NCBI GenBank assembly: GCA_030608725.1
Contig: JAUWDP010000061.1
Location: forward strand, 1-6,561
Direction: 5' to 3'
Source: Candidatus Bathyarchaeota archaeon
Lineage (GTDB): Archaea > Thermoproteota > Bathyarchaeia > TCS64
DNA length: 6,561 nucleotides
In this document: piece after piece, positions 4,079 through 6,561 of the stretch
Layout: each line of letters starts with the position of its first letter
Position numbering within the stretch: position 1 is the stretch's first letter
Translations under genes and position numbers: made by a program
Notes under the pieces: model-generated
The model's database searches: none
The model's input: the letters and a program-made list of their open reading frames with translations, nothing else
Told to the model about the DNA's origin: nothing

Positions 4079-5483
4079 ACCAGCGCGGCGCACTCGTCTC
4101 CCGGCTCCGGCTCTCCGGGACCTCCCCCCTGTCAACACGCGTCCTCCAATCCTCGTAGGACTCGTAGAGCCCCGTCTGCCTGGAGACGATGTCCACCCAA
4201 GCGTAGACCGGGAGGCCGCGGCTCACCATCAGCTCCAATGGGTCCGCCCCGCCCCCCAGCTCCTCCCTGAGCCACCTCGCCATCCTGAGCTCCAGCCTGT
4301 CGACGGTCTCCGGCTCCTCCTCGGCCAGGTTCCGGGTCTCCATGGGGTCCTCCGCCAGGTTGAACAGCTCCGTCTCCGGCGTGTCCCAGAACGCCTTGTG
4401 GAGGGTCCTGATGAGCTTCCATCCCCCGGAGATGACCGCCCTCTTCGCCGTCCAAAGCCCCTGGTTCGAGTAGACCTCCCCGGGGGTGCCCTCCTCACCG
4501 TTGGCCATCCCCACAAGGTCCCCGCCCCTCATGTCCACCGGGACGTCGAGGCCGAAGAGATTGAGGACCGTGGGGGCTAAAGTCGTCGTGGACTGGACTG
4601 TGCCCCCCACCCTAGCTCCGCTCGGGGCTCCCTGGGGGTACTTCACGACCAGAGGGACGTGGATGGTGGTGTCGTAGACCTCGAAGTGGTCGAAGTAGAA
4701 GTCATGCTCCCCAAGGCTCTCGCCGTGGTCCGAGGTCAGGATGACTGCAGTCTCGTCGGCGATGCCATTGTCGTCCAGGGCATCCAAGAGCAGCTGAACC
4801 TGATCGTCCGCGTACCTAATCTCACCGTCGTACTGGGCGATGACATACTCGATGTCCGTGATGTCCGGCCCTATGGCGTCCACCTGCTTCTTTGTGAACG
4901 ACCAGATGGGGCTGGCTTTGAGGGCGTCGAGGCTGTGGTTCTCGGGGTCGCACTCGTCGCCGTCGTAGAAGAGGCGCTTGTACTCGTCCGGGGGCATGTA
5001 GAGGCCGTGGGGGTCCCAGTAGTGGAGGAAGAGGAAGAAGTCCTCGCCCCTGTGGCGCTCTATCCAGGGGAGGGCGACGGCGTTTACCTCCTCGGCGTCC
5101 ACCTGCTGGAGCTTCCGGCGGTCCCCCGCCGCGGGGTTGAAGTATTCCTTGAAGCCCCGGGCGAACCACCTCCTCATAGTGTAGAGGGTGCTCACCGCCG
5201 CCGTGGTGACCCCGTTCCGGGCCAGAATCTCCGGGAAGACGGGGATCTCCTCGGAGAGGCTCTCGGTGATGCTGTGGGAGACGATGCCGTTGTGGATGCC
5301 CCTGAGCCCCGTGAACATGGCGGTGAACGAGGGCTGGGTGGGGACGTCGCTGGCGTAGGCGCTCTCGAAGACCACGCCCTCCCCAGCGAGCCTGTCGATG
5401 TTGGGGGAGGTCTCGCGGTGGTACCCGTAGCAGCCCAGGTGATCGGCCCGGAGGGTGTCTATGACCAGAAGGATGACGTTCAA
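4077..5483 (-). CDS. Sulfatase-family (alkaline phosphatase superfamily) hydrolase with Thr at the nucleophile position
   Basis: The 468-residue protein has the sulfatase fold signature throughout. The N-terminal strand MNVILLVIDTLRADHLGCYGY carries metal ligand D9; canonical sulfatases have Asp-Asp where this has D9-T10. The active-site segment reads T49-Q-P-S-F53 followed by TAMFTG. It aligns with C/S-x-P-S-R-x-x-x-x-T-G, so Thr replaces the Cys/Ser that is turned into formylglycine, and Phe replaces the Arg. H154 (FLHYWDPHG), D252-H253 (TSDHGESLGEHD), H275 and K281 (HVPLVVKYP) match the remaining site residues. The family C-terminal motif ELFNLAEDPMETRNLA is at 372-387. No signal peptide is present, so the enzyme is probably cytoplasmic. 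It may hydrolyse phosphate or sulfate esters by direct Thr attack, as other members of the superfamily do; the substrate is unknown. The TTG start directly precedes the motif and has GGGTGAG upstream. Confidence 0.92.
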   Translation of the reverse strand: MNVILLVIDTLRADHLGCYGYHRETSPNIDRLAGEGVVFESAYASDVPTQPSFTAMFTGLRGIHNGIVSHSITESLSEEIPVFPEILARNGVTTAAVSTLYTMRRWFARGFKEYFNPAAGDRRKLQQVDAEEVNAVALPWIERHRGEDFFLFLHYWDPHGLYMPPDEYKRLFYDGDECDPENHSLDALKASPIWSFTKKQVDAIGPDITDIEYVIAQYDGEIRYADDQVQLLLDALDDNGIADETAVILTSDHGESLGEHDFYFDHFEVYDTTIHVPLVVKYPQGAPSGARVGGTVQSTTTLAPTVLNLFGLDVPVDMRGGDLVGMANGEEGTPGEVYSNQGLWTAKRAVISGGWKLIRTLHKAFWDTPETELFNLAEDPMETRNLAEEEPETVDRLELRMARWLREELGGGADPLELMVSRGLPVYAWVDIVSRQTGLYESYEDWRTRVDRGEVPESRSRETSAPRW

Positions 5484-5492
5484 ACTACCTAT

Positions 5493-5526
5493 CCCTCACC
5501 CGACATAGTTTCACACTCGATATAAG
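5493..5526 (-). promoter_or_regulatory. TATA box and ribosome site of the sulfatase-like gene
   Basis: The minus strand reads CTTATATC (5526-5519), centred about 39 nt before the TTG at 5483. GGGTGAGGG (5501-5493) lies at the predicted mRNA 5' end, 9-11 bases from the start codon. The layout repeats that of the other TTG-started gene at 1287. Confidence 0.55.
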
Positions 5527-5550
5527 TTCGCACGCCAACTGCGTGACTAA

Positions 5551-5558
5551 CTATTTAC
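5551..5558 (+). promoter_or_regulatory. Weak TATA-like box of the amidohydrolase gene
   Basis: CTATTTAC is centred about 30 nt before the GTG at 5584, the distance expected for a leaderless archaeal mRNA. No Shine-Dalgarno site lies before the GTG. It is back to back with the sulfatase-like promoter, within a 100-nt divergent gap. Confidence 0.4.
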
Positions 5559-5583
5559 GCTCCGAAATCATGATAACCAGACA

Positions 5584-6561
5584 GTGACCATTTTGGGACT
5601 CTCAGAGTTGACGGATTCACGGGTCATAGACTGCCACGTCCACACCTGGATGCTGAGGAAAACATTGGACGAGGGGAGCATCCGCGGACAGACGGAGGCC
5701 CTAGTAGAGATCATAGAAAAGGGGCGGCTGGAGGGCATGTACGCCTTCGACTACCGCTCCCACTTCCCCCTCTACCTCAAGGCCAGGCACCCCAGCCTCT
5801 TCTACGCCGGCGGATACGCCCCCTGGACGGGACGCACCGACCAGTTCCCCAACCCCGACTGGGGCAGCTACATCCCCCACCTCATGGAGCTGGGATACGA
5901 CGGCATCGGCGAGATGGGCAGCAAGCCCGCCACACGCGACGTCCACGTCCCCCTGGACTCCCCCTACTACCGGGGATTCTGGGAAACCTGTGAGGAACAC
6001 CAGTTCCCCGTCCTCTGCCACATCGGTGACGTTGAGGGCTTCTGGCACGAGGAGACCACCCCCGGATGGGCCAAGGAGCGGGGCTGGGGCTACTACCGCG
6101 GCGACTACCCCGCCTTGGAGGAGCTCTACGCGGAGATAGAGAACGTCCTAGAGTGCCACCCCGACCTCCCCATCGTCCTCTGCCACTTCCTCTTCCTCTC
6201 CCCCCACCTCGAACGAGCGGAGGAGTTCCTGGAGACCTACCCCAACGCCTGCCTCGACCTCAGCCTCGGAGTCGAGCTCATGTACAACATCAGCCGCAGA
6301 CGCGACGACTACCGCGACTTCTTCATCCGCCACGACACCCGCATCCTCTTCGGAACCGACACCGGCATGTCCACCACCCTCCCCCAGCACATCGCTCGCA
6401 TCACCATGATACGCAGGTTCCTCGAGACAGGCGACGAGTTCCACACACCCGACGCCGCAGATGACCTTCTCACCCGCTACGAGCTTCCCTACGTCGGCCT
6501 AGACCTCCCCCGTTCATCCCTGGAGAGGATCTACGCAGGCAACTTCAGGCGCCTCTGGGGC
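5584..6561 (+). CDS. Amidohydrolase-2-type metal-dependent hydrolase, 3' end cut by the window
   Basis: The frame is open from GTG 5584 to the last base (326 codons) with no stop. The protein is a TIM-barrel metal hydrolase of the amidohydrolase-related (Amidohydro_2, ACMSD-like) group, acting in the cytoplasm on C-N bonds or by decarboxylation or lactone hydrolysis. Visible site residues are H18-x-H20 in DCHVHTW after strand 1, E110 in GIGEMGS, H146 in LCHIGD, H201 in LCHFLFLSP and D259 in LFGTDTG. The segment ERIYAGNFRRLWG at the window end matches the usual C-terminal helix, so only a few residues should be missing. GTG is the best start because the next in-frame ATG (5650) lies after the HxH motif; TTG at 5593 or 5608 is possible. 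The gene is divergent from the sulfatase-like gene and could share its regulation. Substrate unknown. Confidence 0.88.
   Translation, partial: MTILGLSELTDSRVIDCHVHTWMLRKTLDEGSIRGQTEALVEIIEKGRLEGMYAFDYRSHFPLYLKARHPSLFYAGGYAPWTGRTDQFPNPDWGSYIPHLMELGYDGIGEMGSKPATRDVHVPLDSPYYRGFWETCEEHQFPVLCHIGDVEGFWHEETTPGWAKERGWGYYRGDYPALEELYAEIENVLECHPDLPIVLCHFLFLSPHLERAEEFLETYPNACLDLSLGVELMYNISRRRDDYRDFFIRHDTRILFGTDTGMSTTLPQHIARITMIRRFLETGDEFHTPDAADDLLTRYELPYVGLDLPRSSLERIYAGNFRRLWG

Noticed and set aside
4659..5525. 288-codon plus-strand open frame opposite the sulfatase-like gene
   Set aside because: It is antisense to a clear sulfatase-family protein. Its Val/Glu/Gly-rich composition is what G/C-ending codons give on the opposite strand, and it has no motif or promoter.
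6066..6464. 132-codon plus-strand frame in the amidohydrolase region
   Set aside because: Pro/Arg/His-rich shadow of the amidohydrolase frame, which carries all metal-site motifs and is open from 5584 to the window end.
1..6561. CRISPR array, insertion sequence or transposase
   Set aside because: I found no regularly spaced repeats, no transposase motifs and no terminal inverted repeats with target duplications.

Overview
The window looks archaeal. Most genes are GC-rich with G/C-ending codons but still use AGG/AGA Arg and ATA Ile freely. Most have a TATA-like box 30-39 nt before the start codon, implying no leader or a leader of about 10 nt. Two genes end at oligo-T tracts. Two genes start with TTG, each behind GGGTGAG. 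I cannot fix the lineage; a Thermoproteota/Bathyarchaeia-type organism would fit, but that is a guess from style, not from a marker gene.

Left part (1-915): an AT-rich stretch unlike the rest. It holds the 3' part of a gene whose reading frame is open to the window edge. The gene carries a PD-(D/E)XK nuclease signature and ends in a short hairpin. About 290 nt of non-coding DNA follow, with two perfect alternating GC tracts and the oligo-T terminator of the next, oppositely directed gene. This side looks like acquired or defence-type DNA joined to a GC-rich backbone.

Middle part (916-2800): an unrecognised 123-residue protein on the minus strand is divergent from a 36-residue single-pass membrane peptide (1465-1575) that has its own TATA box. 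Then comes a fumarylacetoacetate hydrolase (FAH)-family gene with TATA box, Shine-Dalgarno site and T8 terminator. A strong hairpin and a second inverted repeat lie in the convergent gap.

Right part (2781-6561): a D-isomer 2-hydroxyacid dehydrogenase and a sulfatase/alkaline-phosphatase-superfamily enzyme, both on the minus strand, each apparently with its own promoter. Divergent from the latter is an amidohydrolase-2-type metal hydrolase that runs off the window a few residues before its expected end. FAH, 2-hydroxyacid dehydrogenase, sulfatase-like and amidohydrolase genes together suggest catabolism of small organic acids or sulfated/phosphorylated organics. Gene orientation and separate promoters argue against one operon, so a shared pathway is only inference.

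No complete novel system is evident. The points most worth a second look are the sulfatase-family enzyme with Thr in place of the formylglycine Cys/Ser, the small membrane peptide, the alternating GC tracts nearly absent from GC-rich coding DNA, and the nuclease-like gene on the AT-rich side.
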